Shown: positions 26,205 through 35,201 of the stretch, in pieces
Layout: each line of letters begins with the position of its first letter
How positions within the stretch are numbered: the first letter of the stretch is position 1
Program-made: the position numbers and the translations under genes
Origin: an uncultured Synechococcaceae cyanobacterium
GTDB taxonomy: Bacteria > Cyanobacteriota > Cyanobacteriia > PCC-6307 > Cyanobiaceae
Assembly (NCBI GenBank): GCA_902537395.1
Contig: CACBBE010000006.1
Span: 1-43,381 of the forward strand
Length of the DNA stretch: 43,381 bases
Direction: 5' to 3'
Notes under the pieces: generated by a model
Told to the model about the DNA's origin: nothing
The model's database searches: none
The model's input: the letters and a program-made list of their open reading frames with translations, nothing else

Positions 26205-28310
26205 TTGGAACTTCCTTTAGACCATTTTCGTTTAATTGGCGTAAGCCCCTCTGCAACTTCTGAGGAAATATTAAGGGCGTTTCAATTGCGGTTAGATAAA
26301 ACACCTGATGAAGGTTTTACTTATGAAGTTTTAACCCAAAGATCTGAGCTGCTTCGCCTAACTGCCGATCTACTTACAGATCCAGAAAGCAGAAGAGAGT
26401 ACGAAAATTTATTATTAAATGGGAATTCTGGATTGGATTTTTCCTCAAATAGAGAAGTAGCAGGATTAATACTTCTTTGGGAATCAGGTTCACCAAAAGA
26501 AGCTTTTAAAATTACGAGAAAAGCATTGCAACCCCCACAAACTCCAGCTTTAGGAAGTAGTAGAGAAGCTGATTTAACATTATTGGCTGCTTTAACAGCT
26601 AGAGATTCTGCAATTCAAGAACAACAGCTTAGATCCTATTCGAACGCGGCAGACTTTTTACATGAAGGTATACAACTTCTACAAAGAATGGGAAAGCTTG
26701 GAGAAATAAGAAAAGAACTTGAAGAAGATTTGGTTGCTTTGCTTCCTTACAGAATCCTAGATCTACTTAGTAGAGATCTAAATGATCAAGAGTCTCATAA
26801 AAAAGGCCTAATTATGTTGGAAAATTTAATAATCAAAAGAGGTGGTTTGGAAGGTAATAATAAATCTGAATATAAAGATTATTTAAATCAGCAAGAGTTT
26901 GAAGTTTTTTTTCAACAAATTAAGCCATTTTTGACAGTACAAGAACAGATTGATTTGTTTCTTGAATTACAAAAAAGAGGATCATTAGAAGCTGGATTTT
27001 TAGCTTTTCTATCCTTAACAGCTATTGGTTTCTCTAGAAGAAAGCCAGAAAAATTATTTGAAGCGAGAAGAATTTTAAAGAAACTAAATTTATCAGGTCT
27101 TGATTCAATGCCTCTAGTTGGTTGTTTAGATTTGCTTTTAGCTGATATAGACCAGGCCTCTGCAAGGTTTTCAAGTAGTTCTGATGAAAATTTACGAGAT
27201 TGGCTTAATAATTATCCTGGAAATAAGTTAGAAGCGATATGTATTTTCTGTAAAAATTGGTTAGAGAATGATGTTTTAGTTGGGTATAGAGACATTGACT
27301 CACAAGAGGTGGATTTAGATTCTTGGTTTGAAGATAGGGAAATTCAAGAATTTATTGAAAAATTAGAAAAGAAATCAAATAAAATTGCAATTAGATCAAA
27401 TCTTCAAAACCAACAAACTGAGATGGAATCCTCCACAAAAACGGCTGAAGATTTTGATAATATATTGGGGAATATTGATGAAAGAAGATTACCTTGGCCA
27501 GGTGGCATAAAACAAGGCTATGAAAAGGTTGAGACCAAAGAGTCAGAATTCAACGAGGAATACTTTAAGAAAAAACCAATTGAGTTTTATAATTTTTTAA
27601 TTGAAAAAATTGCTGAATTAAAGTTTAGTTTTGGGGAATTCTTAAAGGATAAAGAGATAATTAATTGGTCGCCGTATTTAATTTATATCTATGCGTTTTT
27701 GATCTTATTTGCATTTGGTATTGGTATTGGATTTTTAAGAAATAATTTTAAAAAATCTATTCAGGACGAATCTATTGCTGAAAAACCTTTAATTGCAAAA
27801 GATAAAAATCAAAAGCTTAGTGAGATAGATATTATTCCAGAAATAAAAAAAAATCCTTCAAGTAAATTGAATTCTATTTCTGAGAAATCTACTTCAATTA
27901 TTTCTTATGAATTCAAAGAACTTAATACTGCTTCACCTTCTTTAGAAGATATAAAAAATTTAATTAATGAATGGCTTCTTAATAAAAGTAATTACTTAGC
28001 GGGAAAGGGGGAAATTAATCTTTCTAAGATTGTTAGTAAAGGTCTAATTGATCGAACAATCGAAGAAAGACAGAACGATATCAAGAAAGGAATTTATAAG
28101 GAGATTAATTCCCAAATACGTAAAATTGATTTGGAATCGCAAACTTCATCTCGGATAGTTGTTTTAGTAGAATTGAATTACCTAGAGAGGTTAGTAAAGA
28201 ATTCTGGAGAATTTATTAATGAAACATCTTTAAATCCCCTTAAAGTTAAATATATTTTGGGTTTTTCAAATAAATCGTGGAAATTGGTTGATTTCGTGAG
28301 CGGCTTGTAA
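26205..28310 (+). CDS. ftn2: ZipN/Ftn2 (ARC6-like) cell division protein
   Basis: Cyanobacterial Ftn2/ZipN tethers FtsZ to the membrane and recruits other divisome proteins; plant ARC6 descends from it. The 701 residues fit: an N-terminal J-like domain (LPLDHFRLIGVSPSATSEEI, DPESRREYENLLL, residues 3-70) without a reliable HPD motif; a long helical middle (about 80-400); a low-complexity linker; one membrane span near residues 490-512 (YLIYIYAFLILFAFGIGIGFL); and a C-terminal IMS/DUF4101 domain (about 585-701; SLEDIKNLINEWLLNKSNYL, IVVLVELNYLERL, ending WKLVDFVSGL). The start is TTG 26205. It precedes ffh by 47 bases. Confidence 0.92.
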   Translation: MELPLDHFRLIGVSPSATSEEILRAFQLRLDKTPDEGFTYEVLTQRSELLRLTADLLTDPESRREYENLLLNGNSGLDFSSNREVAGLILLWESGSPKEAFKITRKALQPPQTPALGSSREADLTLLAALTARDSAIQEQQLRSYSNAADFLHEGIQLLQRMGKLGEIRKELEEDLVALLPYRILDLLSRDLNDQESHKKGLIMLENLIIKRGGLEGNNKSEYKDYLNQQEFEVFFQQIKPFLTVQEQIDLFLELQKRGSLEAGFLAFLSLTAIGFSRRKPEKLFEARRILKKLNLSGLDSMPLVGCLDLLLADIDQASARFSSSSDENLRDWLNNYPGNKLEAICIFCKNWLENDVLVGYRDIDSQEVDLDSWFEDREIQEFIEKLEKKSNKIAIRSNLQNQQTEMESSTKTAEDFDNILGNIDERRLPWPGGIKQGYEKVETKESEFNEEYFKKKPIEFYNFLIEKIAELKFSFGEFLKDKEIINWSPYLIYIYAFLILFAFGIGIGFLRNNFKKSIQDESIAEKPLIAKDKNQKLSEIDIIPEIKKNPSSKLNSISEKSTSIISYEFKELNTASPSLEDIKNLINEWLLNKSNYLAGKGEINLSKIVSKGLIDRTIEERQNDIKKGIYKEINSQIRKIDLESQTSSRIVVLVELNYLERLVKNSGEFINETSLNPLKVKYILGFSNKSWKLVDFVSGL

Positions 28311-28330
28311 TTACAAACTTCAAGATCATC

Positions 28331-28336
28331 TATAAT
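28331..28336 (+). promoter_or_regulatory. -10 element of ffh
   Basis: A consensus TATAAT lies 22-27 bases before the ffh ATG, in the 47-base gap after zipN. The predicted transcript start would fall near 28343, giving a leader of about 15 bases. No clear -35 at the usual distance. Confidence 0.5.
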
Positions 28337-28337
28337 A

Positions 28338-28356
28338 ATTAAAAATACTTTTTAAT
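28338..28356 (+). repeat. perfect AT-only inverted repeat just before the ffh start
   Basis: ATTAAAAA (28338-28345) and TTTTTAAT (28349-28356) form an 8-bp perfect dyad with a 3-base loop, one base before the ATG at 28358. It contains no G or C, so it may be chance in AT-rich DNA, a weak terminator of zipN, or a leader structure. Confidence 0.35.
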
Positions 28357-28357
28357 A

Positions 28358-29782
28358 ATGTTTGATGAACTCTCGTCACGCTTTGAAGACGCAGTAAAGG
28401 GTTTAAGAGGCGAAGCAAAAATTAGTGAAAATAATATAAACGATGCCTTGAAGGAGGTAAAAAGAGCACTCCTTGACGCAGATGTTAGTTTGTCTGTAGT
28501 AAAAGAGTTTATATCAGATGTCAAAGATAAAGCTATTGGAGAAGAAGTAGTTAGGGGTGTAAACCCAGGTCAAAAATTTATTGAAGTTGTAAATAAAGAA
28601 TTGATTAACATTATGGGGAATGAAAATTCTCCATTAAATGAAAATGAGAATAGTCCTACAGTCATTTTGATGGCTGGACTTCAGGGAGCGGGTAAAACAA
28701 CTGCAACAGGAAAATTAGGACTTTATTTAAAAGAAAAAGATAAAAAAGTTCTTTTGGTGGCTGCAGATATTTATCGACCAGCAGCTGTAGAGCAGCTTAA
28801 AACATTGGGAAGCCAATATGAATTGGAAGTTTTTTCAGCTAAAGAAAAAAATAGCAAACCAGAAGAAATAGCAAAGGAAGCATTGAATTTCGCTAGTGAA
28901 AATGATTTTAATTCGATAATTATTGATACAGCAGGAAGACTCCAAATTGATGATTCCATGATGAGTGAAATGGTTCGAATAAAAGAAGTTTCTAATCCTG
29001 ATGAGGTTTTGCTTGTTGTTGATTCAATGATTGGGCAAGAAGCTGCGGACTTAACAAAATCATTTCATGAAAAAGTAGGAATCACAGGGGCGATATTAAC
29101 TAAGTTGGATGGTGACTCAAGAGGTGGAGCCGCTTTATCGATAAAAAAAATAAGTGGTAAACCAATCAAATTTATAGGTGTAGGTGAAAAAATAGAGGCA
29201 TTGCAACCATTTCATCCAGAGAGAATGGCCAGCAGAATTTTAGGCATGGGCGATGTATTGACACTTGTTGAAAAAGCACAAAAAGAAGTAGAACTTGCTG
29301 ATGCAGAAGCGATGCAAAAGAAACTTCAAGAAGCGACTTTTGATTTTAATGATTTTGTAAAGCAAATGAGATTAATTAAAAGAATGGGTTCACTTGGTGG
29401 ATTGATTAAATTGATTCCTGGAATGAACAAAATAGATGATGGGATGATAAAAGATGGAGAAGATCAACTTAAGAAAATAGAATCTATGATCTCGTCAATG
29501 ACTCTTGAGGAGAAACAAAAACCCGAAGTTCTTGCCGCTCACCCTTCAAGAAGACAAAGAATCGCTCAAGGTAGCGGTTATGAAGCAAAAGATGTAGATA
29601 AAGTTTTAGCCGATTTTCAAAGAATGAGAGGTTTTATGAAACAAATGTCTAACGGAGGGATGCCAGGAATGGGAGGGATGCCAGGAATGGGAGGGATGCC
29701 AGGAATGGGAGGGATGAGTGGCAATAAGCCAATGAAAAAACAAAAAAATAATAAAAAGAAAAAAGGTTTTGCCGATTTATAG
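28358..29782 (+). CDS. ffh: signal recognition particle protein Ffh
   Basis: Ffh is the SRP GTPase that binds signal sequences and 4.5S RNA. In 474 residues: N domain (FEDAVKGLRGEAKISENNI), P-loop LQGAGKTTATGKLGLYL near residue 108, DTAGRLQIDD near 190, TKLDGDSRGGAALSI near 247, GVGEKIEALQPFHPERMASRILGMGDV near 275, then the Met-rich M domain with LGGLIKLIPGMNK and the RNA-binding HPSRRQRIAQGSG. After it comes a hexapeptide repeat, GMPGMG three times, then a basic tail (KKQKNNKKKK). The RNA partner is at 1684-1777. Own promoter likely (TATAAT 28331). Confidence 0.97.
   Translation: MFDELSSRFEDAVKGLRGEAKISENNINDALKEVKRALLDADVSLSVVKEFISDVKDKAIGEEVVRGVNPGQKFIEVVNKELINIMGNENSPLNENENSPTVILMAGLQGAGKTTATGKLGLYLKEKDKKVLLVAADIYRPAAVEQLKTLGSQYELEVFSAKEKNSKPEEIAKEALNFASENDFNSIIIDTAGRLQIDDSMMSEMVRIKEVSNPDEVLLVVDSMIGQEAADLTKSFHEKVGITGAILTKLDGDSRGGAALSIKKISGKPIKFIGVGEKIEALQPFHPERMASRILGMGDVLTLVEKAQKEVELADAEAMQKKLQEATFDFNDFVKQMRLIKRMGSLGGLIKLIPGMNKIDDGMIKDGEDQLKKIESMISSMTLEEKQKPEVLAAHPSRRQRIAQGSGYEAKDVDKVLADFQRMRGFMKQMSNGGMPGMGGMPGMGGMPGMGGMSGNKPMKKQKNNKKKKGFADL
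29656..29709 (+). repeat. 18-base tandem repeat in ffh (three full units)
   Basis: AGGGATGCCAGGAATGGG occurs three times in a row (29656-29673, 29674-29691, 29692-29709) and continues partly as AGGGATGAG. It encodes a Gly-Met-Pro-Gly-Met-Gly hexapeptide in the Ffh C-terminal tail. The three DNA units are identical, pointing to recent slippage expansion; unit number may vary between strains. Confidence 0.9.
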
Positions 29783-29836
29783 TTTCTATATTTTTACCTT
29801 TAAATGATATTATTATTAAAAACGCATTAATTTAAA

Positions 29837-30196
29837 ATGATTAAACTGCGCCTTAAGCGCTTTGGAAAGAAAAAAGAGGCAAGTTTCAGAATTGTTGCAT
29901 GCAATAGTACTTCCAGAAGAGATGGTAGACCTCTACAAGAACTAGGTTTTTATAACCCCAGAACTAAAGAAACTAGGCTTGATACAGAAGCTTTAAGAAC
30001 AAGACTTACGCAGGGAGCTCAGCCAACTGATGTTGTAAGATCTTTATTAGAAAAAGGCGGTTTACTAGAAAAAAAAGAAAGACCTTCTATTGCTATTGGT
30101 AAGTCTAAGATTGAGAAGGAAAAGGTTGCTAAAGCAAAAATTAAAGACGAAGAAAATGATAGTAGTGACCCTGCAAGCGATAGTGATGAAGCTTAA
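29837..30196 (+). CDS. rpsP: 30S ribosomal protein S16
   Basis: The first 80 residues are a normal S16: [65 protein letters not shown]. The 119-residue length reflects a charged tail (Lys/Glu, ending in Asp/Ser/Glu) beyond the 80-90-residue core, usual in cyanobacteria. It follows ffh by 54 bases; ffh-rpsP linkage is common in bacteria, where trmD also follows, but here trmD is 3.3 kb further on. Confidence 0.97.
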   Translation: MIKLRLKRFGKKKEASFRIVACNSTSRRDGRPLQELGFYNPRTKETRLDTEALRTRLTQGAQPTDVVRSLLEKGGLLEKKERPSIAIGKSKIEKEKVAKAKIKDEENDSSDPASDSDEA

Positions 30197-30239
30197 AGCT
30201 AGTGGGTTGATTAATTTTAATTCTCAAAAAAATAACTAG

Positions 30240-31196
30240 ATGTCGGAAGTTTCCAAAACTGGTCACTTCACAATAGATTTGCCAAGCTCTGATGCTGCTA
30301 CAGCATTATCTGGACCTGGTAATTCTTTTTTAAAAAAGTTTGAGTCTCTTACAGGAGTTTCTTTAACTATAAGAGGGTTACAACTTGAAATGAACGGGGT
30401 CATATCAAAAATTGAGAGAGCGTCAGCATTAGTAGAGCTTACAAGACCAATTTGGGAACAAGGGTTAGAAGTCCCAGAGGTAGATCTTAAAGCGGCTTTA
30501 AGTTCTCTAAATATGGGAGAGTCGTCTTCACATGCTGAACTTGGGAAAAAAGTTCTTGCGCGTTCTAAAGAAGGAAGATATTTAAGACCAAGAACTATAA
30601 GGCAAAAAGAATATGTTGAATCAATAGAAAACTTTGATCTCACTTTTGCAATTGGTCCAGCTGGAACTGGTAAGACATTTTTAGCAACTGTTTGCGCAGC
30701 AAGACTATTGAACGAGAAAAAAATTGAAAAAATTGTTTTAACCAGGCCAGCTGTAGAAGCTGGTGAAAGTTTAGGATTTCTACCTGGTGATTTGCAACAA
30801 AAAGTTGATCCATATTTAAGACCTCTATTTGATTCTTTACATAGTATTTTCGGGTTTGATAGAACAAATTCGTTAATTGATAAGGGAATTATTGAAGTTG
30901 CTCCTTTAGCATTTATGAGAGGTAGAACCTTAGACAACTCCATGGTTATCTTAGATGAAGCACAAAACACTACTTGTTCACAAATGAGAATGTTTTTAAC
31001 CAGATTAGGTGAAAGATCAAAAATGGTTGTTAATGGAGATATTACTCAAATTGATTTAAAAAAAGATCAGGAAAGCGGTTTAATTGAAGCATCAAGGATT
31101 TTTTCTGAAACTGAAGGAATAAAGTTTTGTTATTTAACTATTGAAGATGTAGTTCGTCATCCTTTAGTTCAAAAAATTATTGAGGCTTATCAATAA
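30240..31196 (+). CDS. phoH: PhoH-like ATPase
   Basis: The 318-residue protein carries an N-terminal KH-like/PhoH_N segment (FLKKFESLTGVSLTIRGLQLEM) and a P-loop ATPase domain: Walker A IGPAGTGKTFLATVCAARLL near residue 138, LTRPAVEAGESLGFLPGDLQQKVDPYLRPL, Walker B MVILDEAQNTT near 238, and sensor-like VVNGDITQIDLK. PhoH proteins are predicted RNA-related ATPases or helicases, some of the phosphate-starvation regulon; no Pho box was recognised here. It follows rpsP by 43 bases and may share its transcript. Confidence 0.94.
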   Translation: MSEVSKTGHFTIDLPSSDAATALSGPGNSFLKKFESLTGVSLTIRGLQLEMNGVISKIERASALVELTRPIWEQGLEVPEVDLKAALSSLNMGESSSHAELGKKVLARSKEGRYLRPRTIRQKEYVESIENFDLTFAIGPAGTGKTFLATVCAARLLNEKKIEKIVLTRPAVEAGESLGFLPGDLQQKVDPYLRPLFDSLHSIFGFDRTNSLIDKGIIEVAPLAFMRGRTLDNSMVILDEAQNTTCSQMRMFLTRLGERSKMVVNGDITQIDLKKDQESGLIEASRIFSETEGIKFCYLTIEDVVRHPLVQKIIEAYQ

Positions 31197-31241
31197 CTTT
31201 ATAACTCTGGAGATCCGTACCCTGAAATTTTAAAAATCAAG

Positions 31242-31247
31242 TAGAAT
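31242..31247 (+). promoter_or_regulatory. candidate -10 box of the Bax-inhibitor-like gene
   Basis: TAGAAT lies 23-28 bases before the ATG at 31270 in a 73-base gap after phoH, giving a leader of roughly 16 bases. No -35 seen. Confidence 0.3.
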
Positions 31248-31269
31248 AAGGCCACGTATTAAAAAGAAA

Positions 31270-32007
31270 ATGCCAGCAAGTAGTAATTTCAATCAGGCTA
31301 TTCGTGAAGCACAAACTAGTTCAATTGTTGGACCTAACGTTGTTCAAAAAGCTCTACCTTACGTTGGTGGAGGTATGGTTCTAACTTCTTTAGGAGTTTT
31401 AGCAGGTGTTTCACTCATAGCAACAAATCCTGGGCTTTTCCAGCCTCTTTCGATAATTGCATTAATTGCAGAATTGATTTTGTTTTTTATAGCCACAAGC
31501 GCTGCAAATAATGCAAATAATGCGAAGGCTCTACCTTTACTAACAGGATTTAGCTTGTTAACTGGATTCACCCTAAGTGGAATAGTTGCTTTAGCAATAG
31601 GAACTATTGGTATTGGTTCTGTTGGAACAGCTGCCTTAGCTACAGGAATAACTTTCGTTATTGCCTCTTACACTGGCCAAAGAATGAGTGATAGTGTTGG
31701 TCAAGCACTAAGTGGAGTAGTTGGTCTTGGGTTAATAGGACTGCTTATAGCAATGTTTGTTCAATTAATAGGAGGATTCTTTGCTCCTGGCGTTTTTGGA
31801 GGCTCAGGACTAGAGTTGATAATTGCAGGATTTGGAACTGTCTTATTCGTTGCAATGTCATTTGTCGATTTCTATACAATGCCAAGAAGATATAATGATG
31901 ATCAATATCTTGCAGGGGCTTTAGGAATGTATCTAACTTATATAAATCTTTTTGTCTTTATTTTGAGATTAATGATTGCACTTCAAGGCGGGGGAAGAAG
32001 AGACTAA
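31270..32007 (+). CDS. Bax inhibitor-1 / YccA family membrane protein
   Basis: The 245 residues begin with a polar stretch of about 28 residues, then seven hydrophobic spans, from VLTSLGVLAGVSLIA to INLFVFILRLMIAL. The Bax1-I family pattern appears in SLLTGFTLSGIVALA and in the C-terminal GLEL...SFVDFYTMPRRYNDDQYLAGALGMYLTYINLFVFILRL with its conserved acidic and aromatic residues. Family members are pH-regulated calcium leak channels or interact with FtsH; the role here is not known. A strong terminator lies 26 bases after the stop. Confidence 0.93.
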   Translation: MPASSNFNQAIREAQTSSIVGPNVVQKALPYVGGGMVLTSLGVLAGVSLIATNPGLFQPLSIIALIAELILFFIATSAANNANNAKALPLLTGFSLLTGFTLSGIVALAIGTIGIGSVGTAALATGITFVIASYTGQRMSDSVGQALSGVVGLGLIGLLIAMFVQLIGGFFAPGVFGGSGLELIIAGFGTVLFVAMSFVDFYTMPRRYNDDQYLAGALGMYLTYINLFVFILRLMIALQGGGRRD

Positions 32008-32032
32008 ACACATTACTTAAATAATTAAACCT

Positions 32033-32061
32033 AAAGCGTAGATTTGTTTCTACGCTTTTTT
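32033..32061. terminator. bidirectional intrinsic terminator
   Basis: AAAGCGTAGA (32033-32042) pairs perfectly with TCTACGCTTT (32049-32058) around the loop TTTGTT, followed by further T. The A run on the left side makes it work in both directions, for the Bax-inhibitor-like gene and for the leftward hypothetical gene whose stop is at 32060-32062. It is the clearest terminator in the window. Confidence 0.92.
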
Positions 32062-32587
32062 ATTGGGCGATATCAAGAATTTGTTTTTTTATAAATTCCT
32101 TTTGCTCTGAGTCATATTTTACTGAATTATCAAAACTATTGCCCATATCATCTAAGTCTCTAAGGACTTGATTGACAGACTTTGTAACTGACTTAGTTTC
32201 TAACAGTCTTAAAATAGCCTTGCATCTATCTGAAATGTTTTCCGATGTCATCTCGTATTCATGATTATTATCTCTTCGATGAATAATAATTTGAGCGGAA
32301 CTCATTATTAAATTTTTTATTACTATGTCTGTTACAGCATCACCACCTTCGTTCAGTTTGTAAATTAGTGAAAAAGGAAGTTTATCTAACAAAAAACAAT
32401 CTTTATCTGATAAAGCATAAGCAAAAAATCCTCTAAGTCCGTTTCTTGTTTTAGTTAGCTCTGCGATTCTATCTGCTAAAACCTCTTCGCTGAGTAGATC
32501 TTCACCCCACTCTTTGCACCATTGTGCGGATATACTTATTGCTTGCGTGAACGAAGCTATTTTTAAATCTATGGTTTTTTTTTCCAT
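32060..32587 (-). CDS. conserved-looking hypothetical cytoplasmic protein
   Basis: I cannot name this 175-residue family. It has no signal peptide or membrane span. The sequence is mostly helical: AISISAQWCKEWGEDLLSEE, VLADRIAELTKTRNGLRGFFAYALSD, LPFSLIYKLNEGGDAVTDIVIKNLIMSSAQ, a HRRDNNHEYEMTSENISDRC segment, then LRLLET and VNQVLRDLDDMGNSFDNSVKYDSEQKEFIKKQI. It starts 38 bases from the divergent era gene and ends inside the shared terminator. Its codon use matches its neighbours and a single-gene transcript is likely. Confidence 0.85.
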   Translation of the reverse strand: MEKKTIDLKIASFTQAISISAQWCKEWGEDLLSEEVLADRIAELTKTRNGLRGFFAYALSDKDCFLLDKLPFSLIYKLNEGGDAVTDIVIKNLIMSSAQIIIHRRDNNHEYEMTSENISDRCKAILRLLETKSVTKSVNQVLRDLDDMGNSFDNSVKYDSEQKEFIKKQILDIAQ

Positions 32588-32625
32588 TTTTGATCAGAAT
32601 TTTATTATTGATGCATTAAAAGTCT

Positions 32626-33537
32626 TTGACCAATTATAGATCTGGGTTTGTAACTTTACTAGGAAGGCCAAATGTGGGCAAATCTACTTTAATAAATAAA
32701 TTGATTGGAGAAAAAATAACAATTACTTCTCCAATAGCGCAAACTACAAGAAATAAATTAAAAGGAATACTTACTACAAACGATGGGCAAATAATTTTTG
32801 TCGATACGCCTGGCGTGCATAAACCTCATCATCGACTTGGAGAGATATTAGTAAAAAACGCAAAATCTGCAATTAATGGAGTTGATATGGTAATTTTTGT
32901 GATTGATTCAAGTGAAAAACCTGGTAGAGGTGATGAATATATTTTGAACTTTCTACTCGCAAATAAAACTGAGTTTATTGTTGCATTAAATAAGTGGGAC
33001 TTGGTTAATAATGAATTTAGGAATTTACGATTAGATCAATATAGAAGATTTTTTGGAATTAATAGAAACTTTCAAGTTGTAAGTGCTTCTCGAGGAGAAG
33101 GATGTTCTGAACTAGTCGATATGGCTCTTAATTTTCTTCCTGAGGGACCAAAACTTTATGGCGAAGAGACGATTTGCGACCAACCATTAGATAACTTACT
33201 ATCTGATTTAGTAAGAGAACAGGTGTTAAAAAATACAAGAGAAGAAGTACCTCATAGTGTCGCAGTAAAGATAGAAAAGAGAGAGGAAATGAAAAGAAAA
33301 AATGGCAAAGTTTTCACAGCTATTTTGGCTACTATTATTGTTGAAAGGTCTACTCAAAAAGGCATTCTTATTGGAAAGAAAGGTTCAATGTTAAAAATGA
33401 TTGGTCAGTCAGCAAGATCAAATATGTCAAAATTAATTGATGGTCCAGTTCACCTAGAGTTGTTTGTGAAAGTTATTCCAAATTGGAGAAAAAAAGAATC
33501 AAGGTTAATTGAGTTTGGTTATGAGGAAGAATTCTAG
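32626..33537 (+). CDS. era: GTPase Era
   Basis: Era is a ribosome-assembly GTPase binding the 3' end of 16S rRNA. In 303 residues: G1 GRPNVGKSTLINKLIGEK, G2 region PIAQTTRNKLKG, G3 VDTPGVHKPHH, G4 ALNKWDLV, G5 SASRGEG, and a C-terminal KH domain (TIIVERSTQKGILIGKKGSMLKMIG) ending LFVKVIPNWRKKE. The start is TTG 32626. Its stop touches the ATG of the trmD-ispF gene with no base between, so the two are probably translated together. Confidence 0.97.
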   Translation: MTNYRSGFVTLLGRPNVGKSTLINKLIGEKITITSPIAQTTRNKLKGILTTNDGQIIFVDTPGVHKPHHRLGEILVKNAKSAINGVDMVIFVIDSSEKPGRGDEYILNFLLANKTEFIVALNKWDLVNNEFRNLRLDQYRRFFGINRNFQVVSASRGEGCSELVDMALNFLPEGPKLYGEETICDQPLDNLLSDLVREQVLKNTREEVPHSVAVKIEKREEMKRKNGKVFTAILATIIVERSTQKGILIGKKGSMLKMIGQSARSNMSKLIDGPVHLELFVKVIPNWRKKESRLIEFGYEEEF

Positions 33538-34758
33538 ATGAGTGGTTTTAATTTTGATGTAATTACATTGTCCCCTAAAGCTTTTGAATTAATAAATAAT
33601 TTAGGGGTCATAACAAGAGCTCTAGATAAGAATTTGATCGATGTAAATTTACATGATTTAAGAGAATATGGAGAAGGTTCTTACAGACAAGTAGACGACA
33701 AGCCTTATGGAGGAGGAGCAGGTATGGTTTTAAAACCTGAACCTATTTATAAGGCATATGAATCAATTAGAAAATCACCTAAAAGTAAAACTTTGCTGAT
33801 GACCCCTCAGGGTAAAGTTTTAAAGCAAAAGGATCTTGCGAGATGGTCCACTTTGGATCAAATAATAATTATTTGTGGTCAATATGAAGGTTTTGATGAA
33901 AGGATTAGATGTTTAGCTGATGAAGAGATATCGATAGGCGATTATGTCCTTTCGGGAGGTGAAATCCCTGCTATATCAATAATTAATGGTTTGACTAGGT
34001 TATTACCAGGGACTCTTGGTGATCCAGACTCCTTAGTCGATGAGAGTCATAATTCCTCTTTATTAGAATATCCTCAATACACAAGGCCTTTAACTTTTAA
34101 AGATATGAAAGTACCAGATATTTTAGTGAGCGGTAATCATAAAGAGATTAAATCGTGGAGAAGAAAAAAAAGTTTTGAGAGAACATTGGAGAGAAGAAGT
34201 GACTTAATTTCAAATGAAGACTACAAAAAATCCCCACAAAGTAAGAGAATAATAAAAGAAAATAATCAATTCATGAAATTTAGAATAGGCAATGGATACG
34301 ATATTCACAGACTAGTAGAGGATAGAGATTTAATTATTGGAGGTGTAAAATTGCATCATCCTCAAAATTTAGGATTGGATGGTCATAGTGATGCTGATGT
34401 TTTAAGTCATTCAATAATGGATGCATTATTAGGAGCGCTTTCGTTAGGCGACATCGGAAAGTATTTTCCCCCATCTGATGAAAAATGGAAAAATGCTGAT
34501 AGCTTGTTTTTGTTATCAAAAGTAATTGTCTTGATAAGACAAGATGGTTGGGAAATAAATAATATTGATAGTGTTCTTGTTGCTGAAAGGCCAAAAATCA
34601 TGCCACATATAAAACTAATGAAAAAAAATATTTCTGAAATTTTAAATATTGATGTAAATTTAATTGGGATTAAAGCAACCACGAATGAAAGATTGGGTCC
34701 AGAAGGGAGAGAAGAGGGTATAAGTTGCCATTCAGTAGTTCTTCTTGAGAAAAAATGA
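33538..34758 (+). CDS. fused tRNA (guanine-N1)-methyltransferase and MECDP synthase (TrmD-IspF)
   Basis: One uninterrupted 406-codon frame holds two enzymes. Residues 1-225 are TrmD, making m1G37: [60 protein letters not shown]-like [12 protein letters not shown] and [14 protein letters not shown]. Residues 246-406 are a complete IspF (161 residues), the MEP-pathway cyclase: GNGYDIHRL with metal ligands Asp and His, [49 protein letters not shown] linker of about 20 residues ([18 protein letters not shown]) joins them. An in-frame ATG at 34273 opens IspF, so separate IspF could also be made. The next gene overlaps the stop by 4 bases. Confidence 0.93.
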   Translation: MSGFNFDVITLSPKAFELINNLGVITRALDKNLIDVNLHDLREYGEGSYRQVDDKPYGGGAGMVLKPEPIYKAYESIRKSPKSKTLLMTPQGKVLKQKDLARWSTLDQIIIICGQYEGFDERIRCLADEEISIGDYVLSGGEIPAISIINGLTRLLPGTLGDPDSLVDESHNSSLLEYPQYTRPLTFKDMKVPDILVSGNHKEIKSWRRKKSFERTLERRSDLISNEDYKKSPQSKRIIKENNQFMKFRIGNGYDIHRLVEDRDLIIGGVKLHHPQNLGLDGHSDADVLSHSIMDALLGALSLGDIGKYFPPSDEKWKNADSLFLLSKVIVLIRQDGWEINNIDSVLVAERPKIMPHIKLMKKNISEILNIDVNLIGIKATTNERLGPEGREEGISCHSVVLLEKK

Positions 34759-35201
34759 GATTTAATTTAAATTTAAAAAAAAAAGTTCAAAGATTTTGTT
34801 TATTATTAATCTGCTTAGTAGTTTTAACTTTTCAATCTGATATTCCCAATTTAAAAGCTCTTACAATGGATAATTTTCAAAGTGAAATGGTCATAGAGGA
34901 ATTAAGACTTAAAGTACCTGCTGATATAAAAGCAGCTTGGCTAAATGCGGAAAAAGAAATATGGGAGCCATGGTTATCTTCTCAAGATGGTTTTTTGGGT
35001 AGACAATTATTTTGGGATAAAGAAAAAGAAGAGGCTTTAATATTGGTAAATTGGGAAAGTAAGAAATTATGGAAAAGCATACCAATGTCAGAAGTAAATG
35101 TAGTTCAACAAAAATTTGAAGATAATGTTAAAGCTGCTCTAAATGTTGGCGATAATCCTTTTGAATTGATTTATGAGGGAGAATTAGATAAACAAAGATG
35201 A
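34755..35201 (+). CDS. TIGR03792-like protein, probable membrane-anchored or exported ABM-type domain
   Basis: The 148 residues start with a basic stretch ([11 protein letters not shown]) and a hydrophobic segment ([15 protein letters not shown]), a signal peptide or anchor. The domain that follows, [30 protein letters not shown] with [31 protein letters not shown], has the layout of the dimeric antibiotic-biosynthesis-monooxygenase fold and of the uncharacterised family TIGR03792 found in cyanobacteria. The name is from memory of the family pattern. ATGA overlaps join it to both the fusion gene before it and larB after it. Function unknown. Confidence 0.8.
   Translation: MRFNLNLKKKVQRFCLLLICLVVLTFQSDIPNLKALTMDNFQSEMVIEELRLKVPADIKAAWLNAEKEIWEPWLSSQDGFLGRQLFWDKEKEEALILVNWESKKLWKSIPMSEVNVVQQKFEDNVKAALNVGDNPFELIYEGELDKQR

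Noticed and set aside
30263-30970. Long 235-codon minus-strand ORF inside phoH
   Set aside because: It is fully antisense to a strongly supported P-loop ATPase gene, and its composition (Ser/Pro-rich) is that of a reverse shadow.
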